From: Emticicia sp. 21SJ11W-3 | Lineage (GTDB): Bacteria; Bacteroidota; Bacteroidia; Cytophagales; Spirosomataceae | DNA length: 64,000 bases | Direction: 5' to 3' | Assembly (NCBI RefSeq): GCF_024138715.1 | Contig: NZ_CP092074.1 | Coordinates: forward strand, 1,488,001 to 1,552,000 | Shown here: positions 42,310 to 49,502 of the stretch, piece after piece | Layout: each line of letters begins with the position of its first letter | How positions within the stretch are numbered: the stretch's first letter is position 1 | The notes under the pieces: model-generated | Told to the model about the DNA's origin: nothing | Seen by the model: the letters and a program-made list of their open reading frames with translations, nothing else | The model's database searches: none | Program-made: the position numbers and the translations under genes

Positions 42310-43327
42310 CCCGTTTGTTATTATTTTGTTTTTATGTGCAAGCTGTTTTTGTGCTGAATTAAACGCACAAAACAGCTTTTCTTTTTTAACCCTGCCCAAT
42401 AACGCACGTCTAAATGCCATGGGTGGCGTAAATGTATCGCTTTCAGATAAAGACCTGAATCTGCATGTGGCCAACCCGGCCTTGCTGGATACGGCGCAGG
42501 GTGGGCAAATTGGGTTTAATTATTCTCCGTATCTGGCGCAGAGTAATTTTTTCAGCTTAAATTATGCCCCCCGCTCTAAGAATAACCTCAAAAACAGCCA
42601 GTGGGGTATAAGCCTGCAAAATCTGAATTATGGTTCATTTCAGGGAATGGATGCCATTGGTAATCTGACTGATGTGTTTTCAGCCAATGATTTTTCTTTA
42701 GGCGTAACTCATGCCCGGCGTATTAGCCATATTTCTTTTGGGGTATCGGCAAAGCTGGTCGGGTCGGTGCTTGAATCTTATAATTCAATGGCTGTACTGA
42801 CCGACTGGGGTGGTACCTTTAAACACCCTGAATATGACCTGAATATCGGAATTGTTGCCAAAAATGTTGGGTTTGTTGTGAAGAGCTATGGAAATGTCCG
42901 TCCCGATATACCTTTCGATTTACAGTTGGGTGCCTCTTTTAAACCAGCGCACATGCCCGTCAGGTTTTCGTTAACTGCCCATCATTTATATGTTTTTGAC
43001 ATTGCCTATAACGACCACTCATTCAATTATACTTATGATAACCAGGGTAATAAAGTTTCAGAAAAAATATCGGTGGCCGATCAAATGCTAAGGCACCTGG
43101 TTGTAGGTACTGAATTTCTTGTTCACAAAAACTTCAGGCTAATGGCAGGTTACAATCATCTGCTTCATAAAGAACTGGCGGTAAACAACCTTGGTAGTGC
43201 CGGAGGGCTTTCTTTTGGGGGAAACATCCGCCTCAATCAATTTGGCTTTTCATTTTCGCGCGCTGTGCTTACCAACGGCAAAGGATACTTTACGTTTAGT
43301 TTAATTTATGACTCGCCCGCTAAATAA
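42248..43327 (+). CDS. porQ: Type IX secretion system protein PorQ
   Basis: 359 residues from the ATG at 42248. This start lies inside the previous gene (62-base overlap) and gives a long signal region whose hydrophobic core is FVIILFLCASCFCAELNAQ. A TTG at about 42326 would give a shorter signal. The mature protein has the PorQ pattern: FLTLPNNARLNAMGGVNVS, LHVANPALLD, FNYSPYLAQSNFFSLNYA (core QIGFNYSPYL), ISLQNLNYGSFQGMDAIGN, VGSVLESYNSMA and FSFSRAVLTNGKGYFTFSL near the end. PorQ belongs to the T9SS outer-membrane attachment complex with PorU, PorV and PorZ, so the organism should secrete cargo by type IX. Other por genes are not in the window. Confidence 0.87.
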   Translation: MHGSISRIWRWVSSWGILFSNPFVIILFLCASCFCAELNAQNSFSFLTLPNNARLNAMGGVNVSLSDKDLNLHVANPALLDTAQGGQIGFNYSPYLAQSNFFSLNYAPRSKNNLKNSQWGISLQNLNYGSFQGMDAIGNLTDVFSANDFSLGVTHARRISHISFGVSAKLVGSVLESYNSMAVLTDWGGTFKHPEYDLNIGIVAKNVGFVVKSYGNVRPDIPFDLQLGASFKPAHMPVRFSLTAHHLYVFDIAYNDHSFNYTYDNQGNKVSEKISVADQMLRHLVVGTEFLVHKNFRLMAGYNHLLHKELAVNNLGSAGGLSFGGNIRLNQFGFSFSRAVLTNGKGYFTFSLIYDSPAK

Positions 43328-43334
43328 ATTCCTG

Positions 43335-45239
43335 TTATAGGGTTTCTCCGCGTCCGTTTACTCTTTGTAGTTTTCCTTTTATTGGGTTTGTGTATTCAAG
43401 GTAAATATCCTGGGCATTATACTTACCTGCGGGTAAAACCACCACCTCATTTAATACCGCTTTTGAAGCGATAGTTTTGGTAATTGACGTACTATTTTTA
43501 GTGTTTTTAATGGTTATTTTAAAACTTTCGCCAATTTCCAGCTTAGATTCAACCGCTGTCAGTTTCAGTATGTTTCCCTGCAGGCGACCCACAGCCGGAA
43601 ACTGCCCTGTAATAATCTGTTCAGGGTGGGCAAATGCCAGTACTTTGTCGGTTTTTTGCCAAAGGCCATAAACACGGTTTTCGGCTTGCATCTGGTACAT
43701 TTTAGCAGCCCATTGCCGGTAATTTCCCAAATGCCCCTCTTTTTTTGGTTGTCCGGCACCGTCTCCAAAGTATTCCTGTGCAAAAGGTTTGCCCTCTGGT
43801 GCAGAAACGTGCAGGCCGGGTATAAAACTGCCGTTAATCCAGGCTCCTTTTTGGGTAAGACCAATGTTTCCACCTGTTACGTTCGACCATATTAATAGGT
43901 TATTAAGCAGTGTATATACTAATGCCGCATGCCATTCTGAAGTAATGCGGTCAATGGGACGGTAGATATTCGTAAACGGATTTGACTCCAGGTCATGTCT
44001 CAGAATACCGATGGTTTGGAATGGGTTATTAATGGCATGGATATTCTGAAAATCATCGCCCAGGCCGCAGTCTTTGGCAAGCATTTGAAGCCGGAAGAAA
44101 ATTTCTGAATAATAGCCCCCAAACTGATTAACTGCATGGTAAAGCTCCGGCTTAAGCCTGTATTCGCCAAATTTGTGCCCTTCATCAATAGAAATTTCAT
44201 TCCTGCTGCCCGCAGCCGAAAACCGGATAATTTCCCCGCGTTGCGATTCTTCAAAAAAATCGTTCCTTAGAACTCTGTCACCATTAGAATCAACAATAAA
44301 CCGGCCCTGGGCATCTTTCTGATACATAGGAGTGGTAATGGGCAGGTTCACTTTCGGATAACTGACCATAATGTTATACATCAGGTCTTTACCGCGGAAA
44401 TAGTTATTGATAATGCCATTGCCTGCCTTGGCCTTAGTTTCATTGTAGCTGTGCTTGGAGTAAGGGAAAAATTTCTTGTCTTGCGGCACTTGGTCTCCAT
44501 CATAATAATAGCCGCTCTGCCAGTAGGTAAAGCCCTTGTTGGGTGCAAAACTATACAAAATAACCACGTGTTTGGGGTTATCTGCTTTGGCGGCATTGTA
44601 ATAGCCTTTCAGAAAAGAACTGATTTTCGAGAAGTCGGTTACACCGGCTTCAATATCAAGCATGGTGTATGAAAACGGAACCATTCTGCCTTCAGAGTCA
44701 ATAGATTGATGTTTAATGGCATTATAGTTTTCAGCACCCAGTTTCTCCAACTCTGTGTGGTTATTCTGCCAGAACAGAAAATCATTGAATAATGCCCATT
44801 TATAGCGGTGTTCAGCCGGAACCCCCTTCGATGTATTCAGAAAGCAGTTGTCGAATCCGGTTGCCAGGCCTTTTTGAAGAGCTATAGGCGGCGTATTGCC
44901 ACTATGATTCAGAAATTCAACACCGTTGCCCCAGAGAAACCGGCAGTTAAATTGAGGTGTCGGCTGGCCGTTGGTATCCGGAAAAACCTCAAAATCTAGT
45001 CGATTTTTACCCGCTATGTCATTTGTGCCGCTTATAAGCGAAGGTAGCGAGCGGGTTTCAAATAGAGTAAAGGTGCCGTCAGGAACAATTTCTTCCGGCA
45101 TAGGAGGCACCGAAACGTCAGCCAGTTCGGTTTTGCTTAATGTAGATTGAACGGGGTCTCCACCGAAAACCTTTCTGTAAATTAAATACGCTGCACCTAA
45201 CACAGAAGTACCTACAAAGAAACGCCGGCCCGTATTCAT
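43335..45239 (-). CDS. Large exported protein of unknown function with twin-arginine signal
   Basis: 634 residues. The N-terminus TGRRFFVGTSVLGAAYLIY fits a Tat signal or membrane anchor (RRxFF then a hydrophobic stretch, no cysteine lipobox). I do not recognise the body. It is rich in Asn, Trp, Tyr and Phe (FLFWQNNHTELEKLG, GFTYWQSGYYYDGDQ, LLIWSNVTGGNIG), with FSYTMLDIEAGVTDF near residue 195 that could be the end of a TIM-barrel strand bearing acids. The last 110 residues (ITGQFPAVGRLQGN onward) look like a beta-sandwich. A secreted polysaccharide-active enzyme is possible, but no family is claimed. The gene starts 37 bases after the DUF58 gene and ends 7 bases from the convergent porQ. 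Confidence 0.75.
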   Translation of the reverse strand: MNTGRRFFVGTSVLGAAYLIYRKVFGGDPVQSTLSKTELADVSVPPMPEEIVPDGTFTLFETRSLPSLISGTNDIAGKNRLDFEVFPDTNGQPTPQFNCRFLWGNGVEFLNHSGNTPPIALQKGLATGFDNCFLNTSKGVPAEHRYKWALFNDFLFWQNNHTELEKLGAENYNAIKHQSIDSEGRMVPFSYTMLDIEAGVTDFSKISSFLKGYYNAAKADNPKHVVILYSFAPNKGFTYWQSGYYYDGDQVPQDKKFFPYSKHSYNETKAKAGNGIINNYFRGKDLMYNIMVSYPKVNLPITTPMYQKDAQGRFIVDSNGDRVLRNDFFEESQRGEIIRFSAAGSRNEISIDEGHKFGEYRLKPELYHAVNQFGGYYSEIFFRLQMLAKDCGLGDDFQNIHAINNPFQTIGILRHDLESNPFTNIYRPIDRITSEWHAALVYTLLNNLLIWSNVTGGNIGLTQKGAWINGSFIPGLHVSAPEGKPFAQEYFGDGAGQPKKEGHLGNYRQWAAKMYQMQAENRVYGLWQKTDKVLAFAHPEQIITGQFPAVGRLQGNILKLTAVESKLEIGESFKITIKNTKNSTSITKTIASKAVLNEVVVLPAGKYNAQDIYLEYTNPIKGKLQRVNGRGETL

Positions 45240-45276
45240 GATATTTAAAAGTTAATGGATAGAATCAATGAAAGAA

Positions 45277-46197
45277 TTACTTCATTTTGCCTCTTTTAAC
45301 CAGAAAAGCAGAAAGAATCTGGTCGAAGCCCTGCGCGATATCAGCCTCAATAAAATCTATTTTATATTGGCCGCATTTCAGGCGCAGGTCGTGGTAAAAT
45401 TCTTTAATGGCAGCCTGATACTGTATTTTAACCTGCGACGGCTGTACTTTTACCTTCTCACCCGTTTCAAGATCTATAAACTCGTAAGGTCTTTCTTCAA
45501 AATTGAAGTCTTCTTCAGTATTCTTGTCGGTTACATGAAACAGCAGCACCTCGTGCAGATTGTGGCGTAAATGCTGCATGGCCGAGAATAGGCGCTCGGT
45601 ATTGGCAATGTCGTCAAACATATCACTGAAAATAACTACCAGCGAGCGCTTATGGATTTTTTCTGCAATTTCGTGCAGTGTATCAACTACCGATGTCTTT
45701 TTGTTCGGTTTGGGTTTCAGGAGAAGCGAGTCAAGGTCAAGAAATAGCTTGTGTATGTGCGAGGCCGTTGATTTTATGGGTGTCTGCAACTCGATTTCGT
45801 CAGAGAAGGTAGTTAAACTTACCGCATCACGTTGTTTCTGAAGCATATAAGCAATAGCGCCGGCTGCCATAATACTGAAATTGATTTTACCATTGGTTTT
45901 TTCAGGATAATACATCGATGACGACGTATCAATCAGCAGGTGGCACCTCAGGTTGGTTTCTTCTTCATAACGTTTTACATACAGGCGGTCGGTTTTGCCA
46001 AATACTTTCCAGTCAATATACCGGGTGCTTTCGCCAGTATTATAAAGGCGGTGTTCCGCAAACTCTACCGAAAACCCATGAAACGGAGATTTATGCAAAC
46101 CCGTAATGAATCCTTCAACCAGCTGCTTGGCCAGAAACTCAATGCTACCGTATTCGCGTATCTTTACTAAGTCAATCATAATTTCATCCTCATTCAA
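45277..46197 (-). CDS. DUF58 (von Willebrand factor A-like) protein
   Basis: 306 residues; a start at the second Met (46179) is also possible. The DUF58 block GFSVEFAEHRLYNTGES and RYIDWKVFGKTDRLYVKRYEEE (core DWKVFGKTDRLYVKR) sits at about 40-80. A MIDAS-type metal site LIDTSSSM lies near residue 90, and VVIFSDMFDD near 185. DUF58 proteins usually work with MoxR ATPases; the only MoxR in the window is at 25490, not adjacent. No signal or membrane segment is seen, so it is cytoplasmic. It is flanked on the same strand by rlpA (39-base gap) and the Tat-signal orphan (37-base gap). Confidence 0.9.
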   Translation of the reverse strand: MNEDEIMIDLVKIREYGSIEFLAKQLVEGFITGLHKSPFHGFSVEFAEHRLYNTGESTRYIDWKVFGKTDRLYVKRYEEETNLRCHLLIDTSSSMYYPEKTNGKINFSIMAAGAIAYMLQKQRDAVSLTTFSDEIELQTPIKSTASHIHKLFLDLDSLLLKPKPNKKTSVVDTLHEIAEKIHKRSLVVIFSDMFDDIANTERLFSAMQHLRHNLHEVLLFHVTDKNTEEDFNFEERPYEFIDLETGEKVKVQPSQVKIQYQAAIKEFYHDLRLKCGQYKIDFIEADIAQGFDQILSAFLVKRGKMK

Positions 46198-46236
46198 TCA
46201 ATTATTTTGTAAATTTTCTCTGCGGGCAATTACCGT

Positions 46237-46800
46237 CTATTTGTGGCCAGTTTTGCTTCTTCTCATGGCTCTTTTCTTATTGGCTGCTCTTGAAGGCTTG
46301 CTTAATATAGTTTTGTGCCTGGGTTTCATGGGTACTTTTACTTTGCCATCATGCGGCTCATTGACCATCAAGTCGGCAGAGCTTTTAATCATTGAGCCTG
46401 CGCTGGCGATGTACACTTTGTTGTTTTGGCCTACTATGGTTATTTTAACATTAACTACTCCGTGGTGCAACATGTTTAGCCTTCTGGCTGCGGCATGTGT
46501 CAGGTCCAGTACTCTTTTTTTTATAAATGGCCCTCTGTCATTAACCCTTACAATACACGAATTATTGTTTGTGAGGTTGGTTACTTCAAGCATAGTACCA
46601 AACGGAAGTGTCTGATGTGCACAGGTAAGCATATTTTTTTTAAGAATTTCGCCGTTTGCAGTTTTTTTGCCGTAAAACACATTTTCATAGAAAGATGCTT
46701 TACCGAACATTTCGGTACCCAGATAAGACGCCTGGCCTTGTAACAATGTAGAATTAAGCAGAACGAGTAAACACAGAAAGGTTACTGTTTTATGGGTCAT
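46237..46800 (-). CDS. RlpA-like double-psi beta-barrel protein (septal lytic transglycosylase family)
   Basis: 187 residues. Signal peptide TVTFLCLLVLLNSTLLQGQ. The RlpA domain is about residues 33-125: GKASFYENVFYGKKTANGE (core ASFYENVFYGKKT), LTCAHQTLPFGTMLEVTN, VRVNDRGPFIKKRVLDLTHAAARRL (core VNDRGPF), and VNVKITIVG. In RlpA proteins this fold cleaves or binds glycan strands lacking stem peptides. A very basic tail (KPRHKTILSKPSRAANKKRAMRR region) may bind polyanions. There is no SPOR domain. First gene of the minus-strand run rlpA-DUF58-Tat orphan. Confidence 0.92.
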   Translation of the reverse strand: MTHKTVTFLCLLVLLNSTLLQGQASYLGTEMFGKASFYENVFYGKKTANGEILKKNMLTCAHQTLPFGTMLEVTNLTNNNSCIVRVNDRGPFIKKRVLDLTHAAARRLNMLHHGVVNVKITIVGQNNKVYIASAGSMIKSSADLMVNEPHDGKVKVPMKPRHKTILSKPSRAANKKRAMRRSKTGHK

Positions 46801-46965
46801 TCAGGGTTGAAATTTGATTTTGTACTGCATATATACAAAAATTTCGGCAAGGCTGAAAACAATCAAAAATTTTGTAATGAAATCATAATTAAAATATTTA
46901 TGTTGAGAATTGCTGATTTGAATTAAAATTAACATTATTTTTGTTTGAAAATCCTAATAAAATAT

Positions 46966-46995
46966 TTTGCATAAAATAATAAAAACCTATATTTG
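46966..46995 (+). promoter_or_regulatory. Promoter for the DUF3276 gene
   Basis: TTTG (46966-46969), an 18-base spacer, then TATATTTG (46988-46995): a full match to the Bacteroidota TTTG/N17-23/TAnnTTTG promoter. RNA would begin about 30 nt before the GTG at 47032. Confidence 0.8.
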
Positions 46996-47031
46996 AAAAT
47001 CATTCTAAACCTCTAAAACTTAACAAGGATT

Positions 47032-47382
47032 GTGGAAAGAGAAGACAGAGACAAAATTTACTCCAAACGTGTAAGAGCGGGTAAGCGTACTTATTTTTTT
47101 GATGTAAGAAGTACCCGTTCAAGTGACTATTACCTGACTATTACCGAGAGTCGTCGTTTTCAGAAAGATGGCGGTTTTGTATTTGAAAAGAGCAAGATGT
47201 TTGTTTACAAAGAAGATTTTAACAAATTCCTTGAAGCTTTGCAAGATACGATTGACCACATTAAAACTGAACTGATGCCTGATTTTGACTTCGATCAGTA
47301 CAAAAACGAGCAGGTTACTGCAGCCGGCGAAGAGACAGACGACTATGCTGCGGGTGGTGGCTCTGACTTGAAATGGGAGTAG
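47032..47382 (+). CDS. DUF3276 / PUR-alpha-like nucleic-acid-binding protein
   Basis: 116 residues with a GTG start; no ATG precedes it in frame within the spacer after the promoter. The PUR repeat is clear: IYSKRVRAGKRTYFFDVRST (core AGKRTYFFDVR), YYLTITESRR, FVFEKSKMFVYKEDFNKFLEAL (core KMFVYKEDFNKF). The C-terminal 35 residues are acidic and flexible (EQVTAAGEETDDYAAGGG). The family is widespread in Bacteroidota and spirochaetes and binds single-stranded DNA or RNA; in Borrelia the homologue BpuR is a regulator. The preceding promoter is one of the strongest in the window, which suggests high expression. Confidence 0.9.
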   Translation: MEREDRDKIYSKRVRAGKRTYFFDVRSTRSSDYYLTITESRRFQKDGGFVFEKSKMFVYKEDFNKFLEALQDTIDHIKTELMPDFDFDQYKNEQVTAAGEETDDYAAGGGSDLKWE

Positions 47383-47418
47383 TTCCTGACAAATTATCAA
47401 TTATCAATTTTTGCTGCT

Positions 47419-47470
47419 GATTCGGTTTTATTTCACTAAACCGGAATCTGTAATTCTCTCTTTTTTTTTG
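47419..47470 (+). terminator. Probable terminator after the DUF3276 gene
   Basis: GATTCGGTTT (47419-47428) pairs with AAACCGGAATC (47438-47448), one bulged G. A run of T follows but only after 12 bases (from about 47460), so it is imperfect. Confidence 0.5.
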
Positions 47471-47579
47471 ATAATTGCTTTTTGAGTATGGGAGTTAAAG
47501 ACATTCAGCCTTTGGGAGTCTCTCAAAGGCTTTGCTATTATAGGCCTGTGTCAAATTGTCCTTCCCTTTTGCATTTACT

Positions 47580-47611
47580 TTTGCCATTTTGATGCTTTTA
47601 AAGTAGTTTTG
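47580..47611 (+). promoter_or_regulatory. Promoter for ychF
   Basis: TTTG (47580-47583), a 20-base spacer and TAGTTTTG (47604-47611) match the Bacteroidota consensus in both boxes. RNA would start near 47618, about 31 nt before the ATG. Confidence 0.75.
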
Positions 47612-47648
47612 CGCAAAATTTATTCAGACAAAAGTTTAACAAAATTAT

Positions 47649-48752
47649 ATGCCTTTACAAGCCGGAATTGTGGGTCTGCCCAATGTTGGGAAATCAACAC
47701 TTTTTAATGCCGTTTCTAATAGTGCCAAAGCACAGGCAAGCAATTATCGTTTCTGTACCATAGACCCTAACGTGGGTTTGGTTGATGTACCAGACAGCCG
47801 TTTAAACAAACTGGCCGAACTCGTAAAACCTAACCGGATAGTGCCTACCCAGATTGAAATTGTAGACATTGCCGGGCTTGTTAAAGGTGCTAGCCGTGGT
47901 GAAGGCCTTGGTAACAAGTTTTTGGGAAACATCAGAGAGGTTGATGCCATTATACATGTAATCAGATGTTTTGAAGATGATAACATTCTTCGTGATGAGG
48001 GAGACATAAACCCCATAGGCGACAAGGAAATTATAGATACCGAGCTTCAACTGAAAGACCTTGATAGTATTGAGAAGAAAATACAGAAGATTGAAAAGCA
48101 GGCCAGAGTAGGTGGAGACGCCAAAGCAAAAGCCGAGTTTGATGTATTAAAGCGGTGCCAGGAATGGCTTTTGCAAGGTAAGAATGTACGCGGACTAGGC
48201 CTTGCCAAAGAAGATTTACCAGCTATTGCCGATTTGTTTTTGCTTACCATTAAGCCTGTTTTGTATGTGGCCAATGTTGACGAAGCATCTATGCACACCG
48301 GCAATAAGTTTTCTGAGATACTTCAGAAGGTAGCAGATGCCGAAAACGCCCAGATGATTGTGCTGAACAACTCTATTGAAGCGCAGATTACAGAAATGGA
48401 AGATCCTGACGATAAAGCCATGTTTCTGGACGAATATGGTCTGAAAGAACCCGGTTTGAACAGGCTTATAAGGTCTGCTTACAAATTACTTACTTTGCGT
48501 ACTTATTTTACTGCAGGTGTACAGGAGGTAAGAGCCTGGACGATTCAGGAAGGCTGGAAAGCCCCGCAGGCGGCTAGTGTAATACATACCGACTTTGAGA
48601 AAGGGTTTATTAAAGCGGAGGTAATTGCTTATGATGATTATGTAAAATACGGCTCTGAGGCTGCCTGCCGTGAGGCCGGGCGCCTACGTATAGAGGGCAA
48701 AGAATATGTTGTAGCCGACGGCGACATTATGCATTTCAGGTTTAATGTATAG
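47649..48752 (+). CDS. ychF: YchF/OLA1-family P-loop ATPase
   Basis: 367 residues, the usual length. The G1 motif GLPNVGKSTLFNA is at 9-21, followed by FCTIDPNVG, IVDIAGLVKGASRGEGLGNKFL (core DIAGLVKGA), then a coiled-coil insertion (about 125-190) and the C-terminal TGS domain (FTAGVQEVRAWTI, HTDFEKGFIKAEV, GRLRIEGKEYVV). YchF is an Obg-class protein that prefers ATP and binds ribosomes; it is linked to oxidative stress responses. Single gene with its own promoter and terminator. Confidence 0.97.
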   Translation: MPLQAGIVGLPNVGKSTLFNAVSNSAKAQASNYRFCTIDPNVGLVDVPDSRLNKLAELVKPNRIVPTQIEIVDIAGLVKGASRGEGLGNKFLGNIREVDAIIHVIRCFEDDNILRDEGDINPIGDKEIIDTELQLKDLDSIEKKIQKIEKQARVGGDAKAKAEFDVLKRCQEWLLQGKNVRGLGLAKEDLPAIADLFLLTIKPVLYVANVDEASMHTGNKFSEILQKVADAENAQMIVLNNSIEAQITEMEDPDDKAMFLDEYGLKEPGLNRLIRSAYKLLTLRTYFTAGVQEVRAWTIQEGWKAPQAASVIHTDFEKGFIKAEVIAYDDYVKYGSEAACREAGRLRIEGKEYVVADGDIMHFRFNV

Positions 48753-48761
48753 TCGATTCTT

Positions 48762-48793
48762 AAGCAGGTTCCGGAACGCCGGAACCTGCTTTG
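48762..48793 (+). terminator. Terminator after ychF
   Basis: A perfect 13-bp stem AAGCAGGTTCCGG (48762-48774) / CCGGAACCTGCTT (48779-48791) with a 4-nt loop. The T run is short, so termination strength is uncertain. Confidence 0.75.
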
Positions 48794-48856
48794 GTTATAT
48801 CCCATTATCATATAATTACCCTGCTTTTCTTCCTAATTATTACGCCGTTGACTGGT

Positions 48857-49381
48857 TTAACCCTTCGGACGGAATTCCTTCATTACATCCTGATTACAAA
48901 CCAGAAAAGGGCCTTCTATCAGGTCTATGCAGTAGGGCACAGCCGGAAAAACAGCGTCGAGACATTGACGAATGGCTCTTGGCTTTCCGGGCAGGTTAAT
49001 AATCAGGCTTTTGTTGCGTATGCCGGCGGTTTGTCTTGATAATATTGCCGTAGGTACGTATTTCAGGCTTTCCATGCGCATCAGCTCTCCAAAACCCGGC
49101 ATCATTTTTTGGCATACAGCTTCGGTGGCTTCAGGTGTTACGTCGCGCCTGGCGGGGCCGGTTCCTCCGGTGGTTACTATCAGGCAGCATTCATGCACAT
49201 CTGCCATTTCAATCAGAGTTTCTGAAATCAGGGCTTGTTCGTCTGGTATTACCTTATAAACCGTTTCAAATTCAGACACCAGATATTCTTTTAGCGTTTC
49301 AACTACCGCTTTACCCGGAATATCCTCATAAATACCTGCACTGGCTCTATCAGAAACATTAATCACTCCTATTTTTATCAT
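48857..49381 (-). CDS. mog: Molybdopterin adenylyltransferase (MogA/MoaB family)
   Basis: 174 residues. IGVINVSDRASAGIYEDIPG opens the protein; TTGGTGPARRDVTPEAT is the MoCF signature; LPGKPRAIRQCLDAVFPAVP (core LPGKPRAI) lies near the C-terminus. It adenylates molybdopterin before molybdenum insertion. No other molybdenum-cofactor gene (moaA, moeA, mod) is in the window, so it stands apart from its pathway here. It lies convergent to ychF and downstream of the MFS gene on the same strand with a 121-base gap. Confidence 0.92.
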   Translation of the reverse strand: MIKIGVINVSDRASAGIYEDIPGKAVVETLKEYLVSEFETVYKVIPDEQALISETLIEMADVHECCLIVTTGGTGPARRDVTPEATEAVCQKMMPGFGELMRMESLKYVPTAILSRQTAGIRNKSLIINLPGKPRAIRQCLDAVFPAVPYCIDLIEGPFLVCNQDVMKEFRPKG

Positions 49382-49502
49382 ACCGTTCAGCTAAGTTTTT
49401 AATGGCCTAAATTAATATATAAACTAACATATCTAGAAAGATAAGGCAAAATTAAGCCAAATGAATTTGCTTTGCCTGTTATTCAGTCTTCAAAACTTAA
49501 GG

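Noticed and set aside
47507-47531. AGCCTTTG/CAAAGGCT hairpin before ychF as a riboswitch or terminator
   Set aside because: It is upstream of the presumed ychF transcription start and lacks a T tail; at most a second stop for the DUF3276 transcript.
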